Shown: in pieces, positions 8,073 to 16,707 of the stretch
Numbering within the stretch: position 1 is the first letter of the stretch
How the letters are laid out: each line of letters starts with the position of its first letter
Origin: Variovorax sp. OK212
GTDB taxonomy: Bacteria; Pseudomonadota; Gammaproteobacteria; Burkholderiales; Burkholderiaceae_C
Direction of reading: 5' to 3'
Length of the DNA: 64,000 bases
Assembly (NCBI RefSeq): GCF_900112425.1
Contig: NZ_FOLP01000003.1
Span: forward strand, 124,001 to 188,000
The notes under the pieces: generated by a model
What the model was told of the DNA's origin: nothing
Databases searched by the model: none
What the model saw: the letters and a program-made list of their open reading frames with translations, nothing else
Translations under genes and position numbers: made by a program

Positions 8073-9372
8073 CGGTCGGCTTGGGGCGGCTGAGCCAGGC
8101 GAGCACGAAGGTCGCCGCCAGCGTCGGCAGGGCCGAGCCGAACTGCGGCGCCCACCTGGCCAGCGCGTGGTAGGCCGCGATGCCCGCGATCCAGATCAGC
8201 GCCGCGGCCACGTCGACCTTGCGCGCACCGGCCAGCGACACCGCCCGGCCGCTGCCCAGCCGCCCGATGATCACGCCGTACAGCGGCACGAACACCGAGC
8301 TCAGCATCAGCAGGAAGGGCTCCAGCGTGTGCATCGGCAGCACCAGCGCCAGCGCGATGCACAGTGCGGCCAGCAGCAGGCCCCAGCGTTTCACGCTCCA
8401 GCGCGGCAGCAGGCTGTGCGTGGACACGGCGCCTGAATACACGTCGCCATAGGCGTTGTCGAGCTCGTCGATCAGGATCAGGCCCAGCGCCACCAGGCCG
8501 CCTTGCGCCAGCAGCAGCGCGGTGACCAGCCCGGTGCCGGGTTCGGCCACGCTCACCACCATCACGCCCAGCGCATAGCACCAGATGTTGGCCAGCGCGT
8601 AGCCGATCCAGGTGCCGCTGAAGGCACTGCCCAGCCCGCCCGCGCTGCGCTTGCCGTGCCGCGCATAGTCGGCCACCAGCGGCAGCCACGAGACCGGCAT
8701 GGCGATCACCAGGTCGAGCGCGCCGAACATGCCCATCGAACCGTCTCCCGGGCGCGCCCAGAAGGCGTCCAGCCCCTTGGCCTGCAGCTGCGTGGCGAAC
8801 TGCCAGCTGAGCCACAGCAGCGACAGCACCACCAGCGGCAGCCCGAAGCGGCTCACGAAGCGGCGCACCAGCCTGACCATCGAGCCCGCGAGCAGCGCCA
8901 GCAGCACCGCGCCCCACAGCAGCGTGGTCAGCACGCCGCCCCAGGCGGTGCCCAGCGAGGGGCCGAACGCCGACTGGCCGATGGCCTGCGTGCCTTCGCG
9001 CATCACGACCAGTTCGAAGGTGGTCCAGCCCACCAGCTGCACGATGTTGAGCAGCACCGGCAGCCGCGCGAAGGCGCTGCCGTAGGTGGCGTGCATCAGG
9101 CCGGCGCTGGCCAGGCCGCTTTCGCAGCCCAGCCGGGCGGTCCATGCCAGCAGGCCGGCGCCCAGGCACGAGCCCAGCAGGATCGCCAGCGCCGCGTCGC
9201 GCGTGCCCACGGCCGGCACCAGATAGGCGCCGATCTGCATCACCAGCAGGCCCACGCCCAGGCTGAACCAGAGCGAGGCATGGTCGTGCCAGCCGAACAC
9301 GCGCTTGGATGCGTGCAGCGGGGTCAGCGCCTCGTTGGCGCCGGGGGCGGTGTCGTTGTCGTCGTGTGCCAT
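8026..9372 (-). CDS. cytX: Putative HMP transporter CytX (NCS1 family)
   Basis: A 448-residue integral membrane protein of the purine/cytosine permease (NCS1) family with about twelve hydrophobic segments (SLWFSLGVGLLVMQIGAYLV, AILLGSCLGAGLLAWTARLG, YALANIWCYALGVMVVSV). CytX proteins are the TPP-regulated branch, thought to import hydroxymethylpyrimidine. The TPP riboswitch just upstream and the adjacent thiD support that role. ATG 9372 has GGAG about 8 bases upstream and is preferred over ATG 9390. The 3' end overlaps thiD on the opposite strand. Confidence 0.85.
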   Translation of the reverse strand: MAHDDNDTAPGANEALTPLHASKRVFGWHDHASLWFSLGVGLLVMQIGAYLVPAVGTRDAALAILLGSCLGAGLLAWTARLGCESGLASAGLMHATYGSAFARLPVLLNIVQLVGWTTFELVVMREGTQAIGQSAFGPSLGTAWGGVLTTLLWGAVLLALLAGSMVRLVRRFVSRFGLPLVVLSLLWLSWQFATQLQAKGLDAFWARPGDGSMGMFGALDLVIAMPVSWLPLVADYARHGKRSAGGLGSAFSGTWIGYALANIWCYALGVMVVSVAEPGTGLVTALLLAQGGLVALGLILIDELDNAYGDVYSGAVSTHSLLPRWSVKRWGLLLAALCIALALVLPMHTLEPFLLMLSSVFVPLYGVIIGRLGSGRAVSLAGARKVDVAAALIWIAGIAAYHALARWAPQFGSALPTLAATFVLAWLSRPKPTATTAGGASALAQSRG

Positions 9373-9460
9373 CCGTTTGCTCCAGTGCAAAAGGTTTGGC
9401 AGGTGGGCGGGGCCCGAGCGGCGCGGCCGTCACGCGAGAGAACGTGAGAGACCACCGGAC

Positions 9461-9568
9461 CAGCTTCCCTGCGCGAGGATTACCTCGGGCCCGCCAGATG
9501 AATGGCAGGCGCAATCAGGTTCAAAGGGACTTTCTCAGCCGGGCGGCAAGCCGCCCAGCACCCCTAGC
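9461..9568 (-). promoter_or_regulatory. TPP riboswitch (THI element)
   Basis: The minus strand carries GCTAGGGGTGC, a GC hairpin, CGGCTGAGAA, CCCTTTGAACCTGAT, a variable stem, then GGTAATCCTCGCGCAGGGAAGC. CTGAGA, ACCTGA and GGTAAT..GCAGGGA are the invariant pyrimidine- and pyrophosphate-sensing segments. P1 can form between the terminal GCT and AGC. It ends about 90 bases before the cytX start, leaving room for an expression platform with a TCACG/CGTGA hairpin near 9430-9450. In proteobacteria such elements usually repress when TPP is bound. Confidence 0.95.
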
Positions 9569-9729
9569 AAATGCGCCATGGCGGACCACGGCGCAGGGCG
9601 GAGTCTATCCGGTGTCGGGAAGCCGCAACGCCGGGCGTGCCATTGCGCGGTGGCGGTTCAGAATCGCCCGAGGGAGAAAAACCAGAAAGAACGAGGGCGC
9701 GCGTGCACGCACGCGTGAGGATGAACCGT

Positions 9730-11625
9730 ATGGCGGACGATTTCGCAAGCATGCGCATGCGGCGCTTCAGGGTCGACGTCGGCACCATCATCTGCGCCGT
9801 GGCGCTGGTGCAGTCGCTGCTGTTGGTCGGGCTGGGCTATTGGGCGGTCGAGCGGCTGGTGTCCGAGGTGGGCACGGCCGCGCACAAGATCAACCACGAC
9901 CGCGTCGAGGACAACGCGCTGGCCTTCCTCGCCCGGACGGCGGCGGTGGTTCGCGCCATAGGCGATTCGCCCAGCCTGCATGCCGCGGGCGAAGACGGCG
10001 AACAGACCGCCGAGATGCTCTGGACGCTGCTCGAGCAGAACCCCGAGCTCGACAGCCTCAACGTGGCCACCGGCGACGGCCACCTGGCCGCGGCGCTGCG
10101 CTACCCGTCGCCGGCCATCCGCCAGGTGCAGCGCAGCGCCGAATTCAGCACCGAGACCTGGCAGTACAAGCGCTCGCCCGACGCCGAAGGCGGCGACGCG
10201 AAGCAGCGCTTTGCCACGCACGGCATCAGCGCCTTTCGCAGCGACTACGACCCGACGCACCGCAGCTGGTTCACCGACGCCGTGAAGGCCCGGCGCCCGG
10301 TCTGGACCGCGCCTTTTCTGTCGGCGGCGTCGCAGGAACTCGCCATCAGCCTTTCGGAGCCCGCCGGCCGGCTCGACGACGAGGGCCGCACGCAGCACAT
10401 GGTGGTGGCCGCCAACGTGTCGCTGAGTCACCTGTCGAAGCTGGTGCGCATCTTCGGCGAGCTCGGCCACGGCGACAGCGCCTTGCTGAGCGCCGACCAC
10501 CACGTGCTCGCGCGCAGCGACCACCCCGACCCGGTGCGCGTGCTGGAGTCGCCCGACAGCGGCGTGCTCGGCACGGTGCACGCGCACATGCTGGCCGCGG
10601 GCACCGCGGGCGAGACCGAGGACATGGCCTTCGCCGTCACGCACGACGGCCGGCGCTACCTGGTGCAGACCTCGCACCTGCCGTCCACGCGCTGGCAACT
10701 GGTCAGCTGGGAGCCCGAAGACCTGCTGCTCGGCGACCTGCAGCGCACGGTGATCTGGGCGCTGCTGCTCACGTTCGGCTTCCTGGGCGTGGCGCTGTAC
10801 ATCTCGCTGCGGCTGTCCAAGCTGGTGACCCAACCCATCGAGAACCTGTCGCGCGTGGCGCGCCGCATCGGCCGGCTCGAGCTCGACAACCTGCCGCTCG
10901 CGTCGAGCCGGGTGCTGGAGATCCAGCACCTCAACCAGGCGCTGGAAGAGTCGGCGCGCAGCCTGAAGGCGTTCAGCAAGTTCGTGCCGGTGGACATCGT
11001 GAAGCAGCTCGTGGCCGAAGGGCAGGCGCTGGCGCCGGGCGGCTCGCCGCGGCGCATCACCGCCATGTTCACCGACGTGGAAGGCTTCACCTCCATCTCG
11101 GAATCGCTGGAGGCCGACGTGCTGGTCAGGCAGCTCACGGAGTACTTCAACCTCGCGGCGCGCATCTTCGCGCGGCATGGCGGCGTGGTCGACAAGTTCA
11201 TGGGCGACGGGATCATGGTGCTGTGGGGCGCGCCGGCCGACCTGGAAGACGCGGAGTACCACGCCTGCCTGGCCGCGCTCGAGCTGCATGCCGAGATGGC
11301 CGAGCTCAACGCCAAGTGGCACGCCGAAGGCCTGCGCGAGTTCCGCACGCGCATCGGCATCCACACCGGCCACGTGATCGCGGGCGTGCTGGGCTCGAGC
11401 GACCGGCTGTCCTACACCGCCGTGGGCGACGTCATCAACGTGGCGAGCCGCATCGAAGGAGCGAACAAGGAGCTGGGCACGCGCACGCTGATCTCCGAAA
11501 TCACCTTCGCGGGGCTCGGTGGCCGGCTGGCCGCGCGGCGCATCGAGGAGATGGCCGAGCTGCGCGGCCGGCAGACGCGCATGGTGCTCTACGAGCTGCT
11601 ACAGATCGAGCACCAGCCGGGCTGA
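9730..11625 (+). CDS. Membrane-bound class III adenylate/guanylate cyclase with extracytoplasmic sensor
   Basis: About 631 residues. A transmembrane helix (TIICAVALVQSLLLVGLGYWAV, about 19-40) leads into a roughly 290-residue periplasmic sensor of Cache-like layout. A second helix follows (VIWALLLTFGFLGVALYISL, about 339), then a HAMP linker and a class III cyclase domain from about residue 445. Metal-binding aspartates are in FTDVEGF and DKFMGDGIM; SYTAVGDVINVASRIEG holds the transition-state Asn/Arg pair. The product should be cAMP or cGMP; the DKFMGD lysine favours cAMP. ATG 9730 is preferred because GAGG lies 9 bases upstream; ATG 9721 is an alternative. The gene is transcribed alone. Confidence 0.87.
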   Translation: MADDFASMRMRRFRVDVGTIICAVALVQSLLLVGLGYWAVERLVSEVGTAAHKINHDRVEDNALAFLARTAAVVRAIGDSPSLHAAGEDGEQTAEMLWTLLEQNPELDSLNVATGDGHLAAALRYPSPAIRQVQRSAEFSTETWQYKRSPDAEGGDAKQRFATHGISAFRSDYDPTHRSWFTDAVKARRPVWTAPFLSAASQELAISLSEPAGRLDDEGRTQHMVVAANVSLSHLSKLVRIFGELGHGDSALLSADHHVLARSDHPDPVRVLESPDSGVLGTVHAHMLAAGTAGETEDMAFAVTHDGRRYLVQTSHLPSTRWQLVSWEPEDLLLGDLQRTVIWALLLTFGFLGVALYISLRLSKLVTQPIENLSRVARRIGRLELDNLPLASSRVLEIQHLNQALEESARSLKAFSKFVPVDIVKQLVAEGQALAPGGSPRRITAMFTDVEGFTSISESLEADVLVRQLTEYFNLAARIFARHGGVVDKFMGDGIMVLWGAPADLEDAEYHACLAALELHAEMAELNAKWHAEGLREFRTRIGIHTGHVIAGVLGSSDRLSYTAVGDVINVASRIEGANKELGTRTLISEITFAGLGGRLAARRIEEMAELRGRQTRMVLYELLQIEHQPG

Positions 11626-12561
11626 GCGGGCCCGCGAACAGCAGGGCAGGAACTGGTCGTTGACGGCCTGCTCCGCGGGCGTGAGGTAGAGGTCGCGGTG
11701 GTCGATGTCGCCATGGAGCACGCGCGTGAGGCAGGTGCCGCACACGCCCTGCGCGCACGACACGGGAATCGCGACGCCTTCGGCCGCCAGCGCATCCACC
11801 ACGCTGAGCGATGCGGGCACGCGCACCACGCGGCCCGAGCTGCGCAGCTCGACCTCGAAGTCGCCTGGCTCCGCCGCCGGTATCGCGGCGCCCGCGAAGT
11901 ACTCGAAATGCACCTGCGCTTCCGCCCACTGCAGGTCGCGCGCGGTGGCACGCACGGCCTCCAGGAAGCCCTGCGGACCGCACACGTACAGGTGCTTGCC
12001 CGGCGCGGGCTGGCCGAGCGTCGCCGCCAGGTCCAGCCGCTGCGCCGGCGGGCCGTCGTCGTGGTGGAAGAACACCTTGGCGGCGAACGCGCTGCCTTGC
12101 AGCCGGCGCCGGTAGGGCGCACGCGAGGCGGTGCGGCTGCAGCAGTGCAGCGAAAAATCCGCACCCAGCGCGGCCAGCCGCTGCGCCATCGACAGCAAGG
12201 GCGTCACGCCGATGCCACCGGCCAGCAGCAGGCTGTGCGTGGCGCCTTCGTCGAGCGGAAAGTGGTTGCGCGGCGGGCTGATGTTCAGCACCGCGCCTTC
12301 GTGCACCGCGTCGTGCATGGCGAGCGAGCCGCCGCGCGAGGCCGTGTCGCGCAGCACGCCGATCTCGTAGTGCTCGTCCTGCGACGGCAGGTTGCACAGC
12401 GAATACTGGCGCACCAGGCCTCCGGGCAATGCCACGTCGATGTGCGCGCCGGGCGCGAAGGGCGGCAGCCGCGCGCCGTCGGCCGCGACCAGGCGGAAAC
12501 CCGCCACGCCCTCGGCCTCCACCGTCTTGCGCGCCACCCGGACCGCGAGCACAGCGCTCAT
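11599..12561 (-). CDS. Phthalate-dioxygenase-reductase-like ferredoxin reductase (VanB family)
   Basis: The 320-residue electron-transfer partner of the oxygenase upstream. FMN-binding RQYSLCN is near residue 50, the NAD(P) region has GGIGVTPLLSMAQRL near 115 and YVCGPQGFLEAV near 215, and a C-terminal plant-type [2Fe-2S] domain has CAQGVCGTC followed by a last Cys in PCC near residue 308. This FMN-NAD-2Fe2S order is that of class IA reductases such as phthalate dioxygenase reductase and VanB. The start overlaps the oxygenase stop by 4 bases. Confidence 0.9.
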   Translation of the reverse strand: MSAVLAVRVARKTVEAEGVAGFRLVAADGARLPPFAPGAHIDVALPGGLVRQYSLCNLPSQDEHYEIGVLRDTASRGGSLAMHDAVHEGAVLNISPPRNHFPLDEGATHSLLLAGGIGVTPLLSMAQRLAALGADFSLHCCSRTASRAPYRRRLQGSAFAAKVFFHHDDGPPAQRLDLAATLGQPAPGKHLYVCGPQGFLEAVRATARDLQWAEAQVHFEYFAGAAIPAAEPGDFEVELRSSGRVVRVPASLSVVDALAAEGVAIPVSCAQGVCGTCLTRVLHGDIDHRDLYLTPAEQAVNDQFLPCCSRARSARLVLDL

Positions 12562-13814
12562 TCGCGCACGAGGAAGTTGCCGGCCTCGAAATGCACGGGC
12601 GGTGCGGCGGGGTCGAAGCTCACGCCGGCCGGGTCGCCGCCTTCGCGCACCGCGTCGAGCTGGCGCTGCAGCAGCCGGCGCAGCATGACGATGCCGCGGT
12701 CCGACGAGGCCAGGTGCTCCTCGGAATGCGCCGTGATCGCGCCCTGGCTCACCTGCGCCTCGTAGTCGCCCGGAAAGGCGCGGTGCTCGGCCTCGCTCAG
12801 TTCCTCCCACAGCTTGCCGTTCAGCCGCGAGCGCACGCGCGCCAGGTCGCCGGGCGTCTTCACGCGGCCCACGGTGTAGATGCGAAAGCTGTGGTCGTCC
12901 ATGGGCAGCACCCAGCCGATGGACTCCACCCGCCCGTAGGCCGCCACGCGCGGGTTCGGCACCACGCGCAGCGTGGGCAGCACCGGGCCGGCCACGCGGC
13001 GGAAGGTGGCGCCGTCTTCCAGCTTGCGGATGGAGGTGATCGTCACGCCGGTCTCGGTGCTCTCGAAGCTCACGTCGGGCATCTGGCCCATCAGCGCCAC
13101 GAACTGCGTGCCGCTGAAGCTGCCGTGCAGCACGGGCACGTGGAACGGGTCGGCCACGTTCTCGTAGTGCTGCAGCCAGTTGCACGGAATGACCTGCGGG
13201 CCGCCGCCGCCGATGCTGTTGCCGTCGGCCTCCAGCGTCTCGCCTTCGTCCATCGTTTCCAGGCAGTCGTAGCGCGGCAGCACGGGCTTCTTCTCGGCCG
13301 GGCCGAGGTAGGCCCAGACCAGGCCGTACTGCTCCTGCACCGGATACCAGGGCTGGCGCACGCGGGCGCGGCCGCGCTCGCCGCCGTCGGGCTCGCAGGG
13401 CTGGTCGACGCAATGGCCCTGCACGTCGAACATCCAGCCGTGGTAGCAGCAGCGGATGCCTTCTTCTTCCACGCGGCCGTAGTACAGCGAGGCGCCACGG
13501 TGCGCGCAGCGCCAGTGCACCAGGCCCGCGCGGCCCTTCCTGTCGCGGAACAGGATCAGGTCTTCGCCGAGCACGCGCACCTGGCGCGGCGTGTCGCCGG
13601 CATCGGCGGCCAGGCCGATCGGGTGCCAGTAGCGGCGCAGCAGCTCGCCCATGGGCGTGCCGGCGCCGACCTCGGTCAGCTCGGGCTTGTGGCTCGGCGG
13701 CTTGCGGCCGTAGGCGGTGCCGGTGTCGAACGCGATGGGCTGCCAATCGCCACTGGTCGTCGCGGTAGCCGTGGCCGTGGAGGAGGAGGAGGAGGGAGGT
13801 GCGACGGCGCTCAT
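12558..13814 (-). CDS. Rieske non-heme iron oxygenase, large subunit (aromatic ring hydroxylating/demethylating)
   Basis: A 418-residue terminal oxygenase. The Rieske cluster is held by CAHRG and CCYHGW (Cys-X-His, Cys-X2-His) near residues 105-130. The mononuclear iron site is in ENVADPFHVPVLHG, giving the D-X2-H-X4-H facial triad region. The architecture is that of phthalate 4,5-dioxygenase/vanillate demethylase-like enzymes. The N-terminus has a Ser/Thr/Ala-rich stretch. It is coupled by ATGA overlaps to the TctC receptor before it and the reductase after it. The substrate is unknown, probably an aromatic carboxylate given the receptor. Confidence 0.9.
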   Translation of the reverse strand: MSAVAPPSSSSSTATATATTSGDWQPIAFDTGTAYGRKPPSHKPELTEVGAGTPMGELLRRYWHPIGLAADAGDTPRQVRVLGEDLILFRDRKGRAGLVHWRCAHRGASLYYGRVEEEGIRCCYHGWMFDVQGHCVDQPCEPDGGERGRARVRQPWYPVQEQYGLVWAYLGPAEKKPVLPRYDCLETMDEGETLEADGNSIGGGGPQVIPCNWLQHYENVADPFHVPVLHGSFSGTQFVALMGQMPDVSFESTETGVTITSIRKLEDGATFRRVAGPVLPTLRVVPNPRVAAYGRVESIGWVLPMDDHSFRIYTVGRVKTPGDLARVRSRLNGKLWEELSEAEHRAFPGDYEAQVSQGAITAHSEEHLASSDRGIVMLRRLLQRQLDAVREGGDPAGVSFDPAAPPVHFEAGNFLVRE

Positions 13815-14821
13815 TCGGGGGTGACTCCTGCGGCCTTGATCAGGTCCGCGACACGGGGAAAGTCGGCCTTGTAATTGGCCCGGAATTCGGCGGGCGTGCT
13901 GCCCAGGGGCTCGAAGCCGAAGCCGGCCAGCCGCTCCTGGACGTCGGGCATCTTCGTGATCTCGCGCAGCGCGGCCGACCATTCGTCGAGCACCGGCTGC
14001 GGTGTCTTCGCGGGCGCGTACACGCCGATCCAGCTGTCGAGGTCGAAGCCCGCGAAGCCCTGCTCGGTGAAGGTCGGCACGTTGGGCATCGAGCGCACGC
14101 GCTGCCGCCCGGTGATGCCCAGCACCTTGATGCGGCCCGACTGCGCCAGCGCACGCGCCGTGGCCGGGTTGGCCCAGGCCACGCCCAGCGCCTCGCCGAA
14201 CATGTCGTTGTGTGCCGCCGCCTCGGCCTTGTAGGGCACGTGCACCAGGTCGATGCCGGTCTGGCGCGCCAGCAGCTCGCCGAACAGGTGCGCGTTGGAG
14301 CCGTTGCCCCAGGTGCCGTAAGACACGCCCGGGTGCGCCTTGGCGTAGGCCACGAACTCGCGCACGTTCGAGAACGGCGCCGAGGCGCGCGCGATCAGCA
14401 TCGGGCCGCCGGTGGCCAGCTGCGACAGCGGCTCGAAGTCCTTCACCGGGTCGTAGGGCAGCCTGGGCTGCAGCACCACGTTGTTGATGTGCGTGAGCGG
14501 CAGCGTGAGCAGCACGGTATAGCCGTCGGGCGCGGCCTTGGCCACCGTGTCGGCGGCAATGGTGCCGCTCGCACCGGGCTTGGCCTCGACGATCACGGGC
14601 TGGTTCCAGCGCGTCTTGAGCTTCTCGGCGTAGATGCGCGCGATGACGTCCATCGGCCCGCCCGGCGAGCCGAAGGGAACGATGCGCACCACGCGGCCGG
14701 GAAAGCGCGGGGCCTGCGCGAAGGCGGGGCCGGCAGCGAGTGCCGCGAGGCCCGCGCCAAGAATGCCGAGCGTGCGGCGGCGCGTGGCGCCTCCGTGCGG
14801 CGAGGGTCTGAACCGATTCAT
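13811..14821 (-). CDS. Tripartite tricarboxylate (TctC/Bug) family periplasmic solute receptor
   Basis: A 336-residue periplasmic binding protein of the Bug/TctC family, which is greatly expanded in Comamonadaceae and Burkholderiales. It begins with a signal peptide with an Arg-rich n-region (TRRRTLGILGAGLAALAAGP, cut near FAQA). Family motifs are VRIVPFGSPGGPMDVIAR, VEAKPGASGTIAADTVAKA, GTWGNGSNAHL and VPTFTEQGFAGFDLDSW. It is the first gene of the oxygenase operon and is translationally coupled to it, which suggests that it senses or captures the oxygenase substrate. No TctA/TctB membrane genes are adjacent. Confidence 0.9.
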   Translation of the reverse strand: MNRFRPSPHGGATRRRTLGILGAGLAALAAGPAFAQAPRFPGRVVRIVPFGSPGGPMDVIARIYAEKLKTRWNQPVIVEAKPGASGTIAADTVAKAAPDGYTVLLTLPLTHINNVVLQPRLPYDPVKDFEPLSQLATGGPMLIARASAPFSNVREFVAYAKAHPGVSYGTWGNGSNAHLFGELLARQTGIDLVHVPYKAEAAAHNDMFGEALGVAWANPATARALAQSGRIKVLGITGRQRVRSMPNVPTFTEQGFAGFDLDSWIGVYAPAKTPQPVLDEWSAALREITKMPDVQERLAGFGFEPLGSTPAEFRANYKADFPRVADLIKAAGVTPE

Positions 14822-14905
14822 CGTGTCTCCAGTCGTGTTGTACTTGTGCGCTCGACGATACGGACCGCCCGCCCCACGGGCAATTCGAAGCTTTGGATAT
14901 GAGAT

Positions 14906-15856
14906 ATGGCCCAACGTGATATCCGCAGCCTCGACGTCGGCATGCTGCGGACCTTCGATGCGCTGATGCGCGAACGCAGCGTGTCGCGCGCGGCAACCCG
15001 GCTGTTCCTGAGCCAGCCCGCGGTGAGTGCCTCGCTCAACCGCCTGCGCGACACCTTCGGCGACCCGCTGTTCACGCGCACCGCGCACGGCGTGGAACCC
15101 ACGGCGCGCGCGCAGGCGCTGGCCGGGCAGGTGGAGCGCGTGCTGGCCGACCTGTCGGCCATGCTGGAGCCGGGAGAGGGCTTCGACCCGGCGGCCTCGC
15201 AGCGCATCTTTCGCATCTCGGGCGGCGACTACGCCAGCCACCTGCTGCTGCCCACGCTGGCCAACGAGCTGGTGGCGTGCGGCTCGCGCGTGCGCATCTA
15301 CTGGGAGACCAGTTCGTTCCTCACGCTGACCGAGCGCCTGCGCAAGGGCGACTTCGACATTGCCGTACTGCCGCGCCTGCAGCCGCCGAGCGACTGCGAA
15401 TCGGCGCTGCTGTACGAAGACCGCTACGTGGTCGCGGTGCGGCGCGGGCATCCGACGATGGGCTACGGCGCCACGCCGGGCGTCACGCTCGAGGCCTTCT
15501 GCGCGTCGCCGCATGTGTTCCTGGGCTATGGCAGCTCCGCGCTGGACGACCTCATCGACCAGGTGCTGGCGCGGCTGGGGCACACGCGCAACATGAGCGT
15601 TGCCATGACCAGCTTCGGCCAGATCGTCGACCTGCTGGCGCAGACCGACCACGTGGCCGTGATGCCGCTGCGCGTGGCCGACCGGTTTCGCGACCTGCTC
15701 GCGGTGCACCCGCTGCCGTTCGAGCTGCAGGGCTACCGCTCGGTCGTGTGCTGGAACCGGCGCTCGAATTCCGATGCGGGGGTGCTGTGGCTGAAGGACG
15801 CGCTGTTGCGCATCGGGCGCATCGGGCGCAGCGAAAGCGCGGCTACCGCGGGTTGA
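14906..15856 (+). CDS. LysR-type regulator divergent from the Rieske oxygenase operon
   Basis: A 316-residue LysR-type transcription factor. The helix-turn-helix is at the N-terminus (MLRTFDALMRERSVSRAATRLFLSQPAVSASLNRLRDTFGDPLF), followed by a periplasmic-binding-protein-like effector domain. It is divergent from the tctC-oxygenase-reductase operon, with 84 bases between starts, the classic arrangement for a LysR activator of the neighbouring catabolic operon. A short palindrome, ATATGAGATAT, overlaps its own start (14897-14907) and could serve autoregulation. Its 3' end overlaps the TetR gene's 3' end by 14 bases. Confidence 0.9.
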   Translation: MAQRDIRSLDVGMLRTFDALMRERSVSRAATRLFLSQPAVSASLNRLRDTFGDPLFTRTAHGVEPTARAQALAGQVERVLADLSAMLEPGEGFDPAASQRIFRISGGDYASHLLLPTLANELVACGSRVRIYWETSSFLTLTERLRKGDFDIAVLPRLQPPSDCESALLYEDRYVVAVRRGHPTMGYGATPGVTLEAFCASPHVFLGYGSSALDDLIDQVLARLGHTRNMSVAMTSFGQIVDLLAQTDHVAVMPLRVADRFRDLLAVHPLPFELQGYRSVVCWNRRSNSDAGVLWLKDALLRIGRIGRSESAATAG

Positions 15857-16595
15857 CCCTGCGCGCGAAGGCCTCGAGCCCGTCGATGGTCATCTGCACG
15901 TGGCGCTCGAAGCTGCTGTCCAGCGGCACCGCCGTGCCGTTGTCCCATCGCAGGATGAAGGCCTTGTTGGCCAGCAGCGGCAGGTTGCGCGTGAGCACCG
16001 GGTGGTCGAGCGGGCGAATGGTGTGCACGCGCTCGCGCAGCTCCTCGGCCCAGGCCTGCGTGTTGTCGGCAGGCAGCGGCGAGAACTCCATCGTGAGAAA
16101 ACCCAGCATCGCCGCGATGGTGCAGTTGTAGGCCTCCAGCAGCGGCTCGCCTTCGAAGCCGGCCTCGGTCAGCGCGGCCAGCACGCCTTCGACCAGCTCG
16201 ATCGGCAGGCTGCCGTTGGACACCAGCTGCGCGCCCAGCAGTTGGGCCATGTTGGGGTGGCGGCGCACGGCGGCGCGGCAGCGGCGGAACAGCTCGGCCA
16301 TCCACGGCTGCCAGGCCAGCTTGCCCGGCGGCGGCGTCACCTGGGCCATGACAGCGGATGCCACCTCGGCCAGCAGCGCCTCGCGCGTGCTCACGTGCCA
16401 GTGCACCGTGGCCGGGTACACGCCCAGGCGCGCTGCCACCTCGCGCATGCTGAAGGCGCCCAGGCCGAACTCGTCGATCTGCTCGAGCGCGACTTCGGCG
16501 ATGCGCTGCTTGGTCAGCGCTGTGCCGCCTGAGGGGCGGCCGGCGGTCCTGGGCGGGGCTTTTTTCGGGGTGGGGGTGGGAGTGGGCGGGGACAT
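15843..16595 (-). CDS. TetR family transcriptional regulator
   Basis: A 250-residue TetR-type repressor. After a Pro/Thr/Lys-rich N-terminal tail the helix-turn-helix is ALTKQRIAEVALEQIDEFGLGAFSMREVAARLGVYPATVHWHV (about 28-70), followed by an all-helical ligand domain with a TetR_C-like layout (FRRCRAAVRRHPNMAQLL). The start at 16595 is chosen because the open frame upstream crosses the promoter region and is not protein-like. It is divergent from the aminotransferase; an imperfect 17-bp palindrome lies between the two starts. Confidence 0.87.
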   Translation of the reverse strand: MSPPTPTPTPKKAPPRTAGRPSGGTALTKQRIAEVALEQIDEFGLGAFSMREVAARLGVYPATVHWHVSTREALLAEVASAVMAQVTPPPGKLAWQPWMAELFRRCRAAVRRHPNMAQLLGAQLVSNGSLPIELVEGVLAALTEAGFEGEPLLEAYNCTIAAMLGFLTMEFSPLPADNTQAWAEELRERVHTIRPLDHPVLTRNLPLLANKAFILRWDNGTAVPLDSSFERHVQMTIDGLEAFARRVNPR

Positions 16596-16641
16596 TGGCT
16601 GCGATTGTGCGGCAGTTGAATTGGCGGTATAAACAATATTA

Positions 16642-16658
16642 ATTGAGCACTGATCAAT
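16642..16658. promoter_or_regulatory. Candidate TetR operator
   Basis: A 17-bp palindrome of the form ATTGAnCAcTGnTCAAT, with one mismatched pair, lies in an AT-rich patch between the divergent TetR and aminotransferase genes. Position and symmetry suit a TetR dimer. No binding evidence is visible. Confidence 0.5.
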
Positions 16659-16707
16659 AAAAGTGGCGATCAACGCTCGGCACGCAACCATGCAAAGGAC
16701 GATTCCC

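Noticed and set aside
14897..14907. ATATGAGATAT as a LysR operator for the oxygenase operon
   Set aside because: It overlaps the LysR start codon and is too short and poorly placed to claim as the activator site; mentioned only with the gene.
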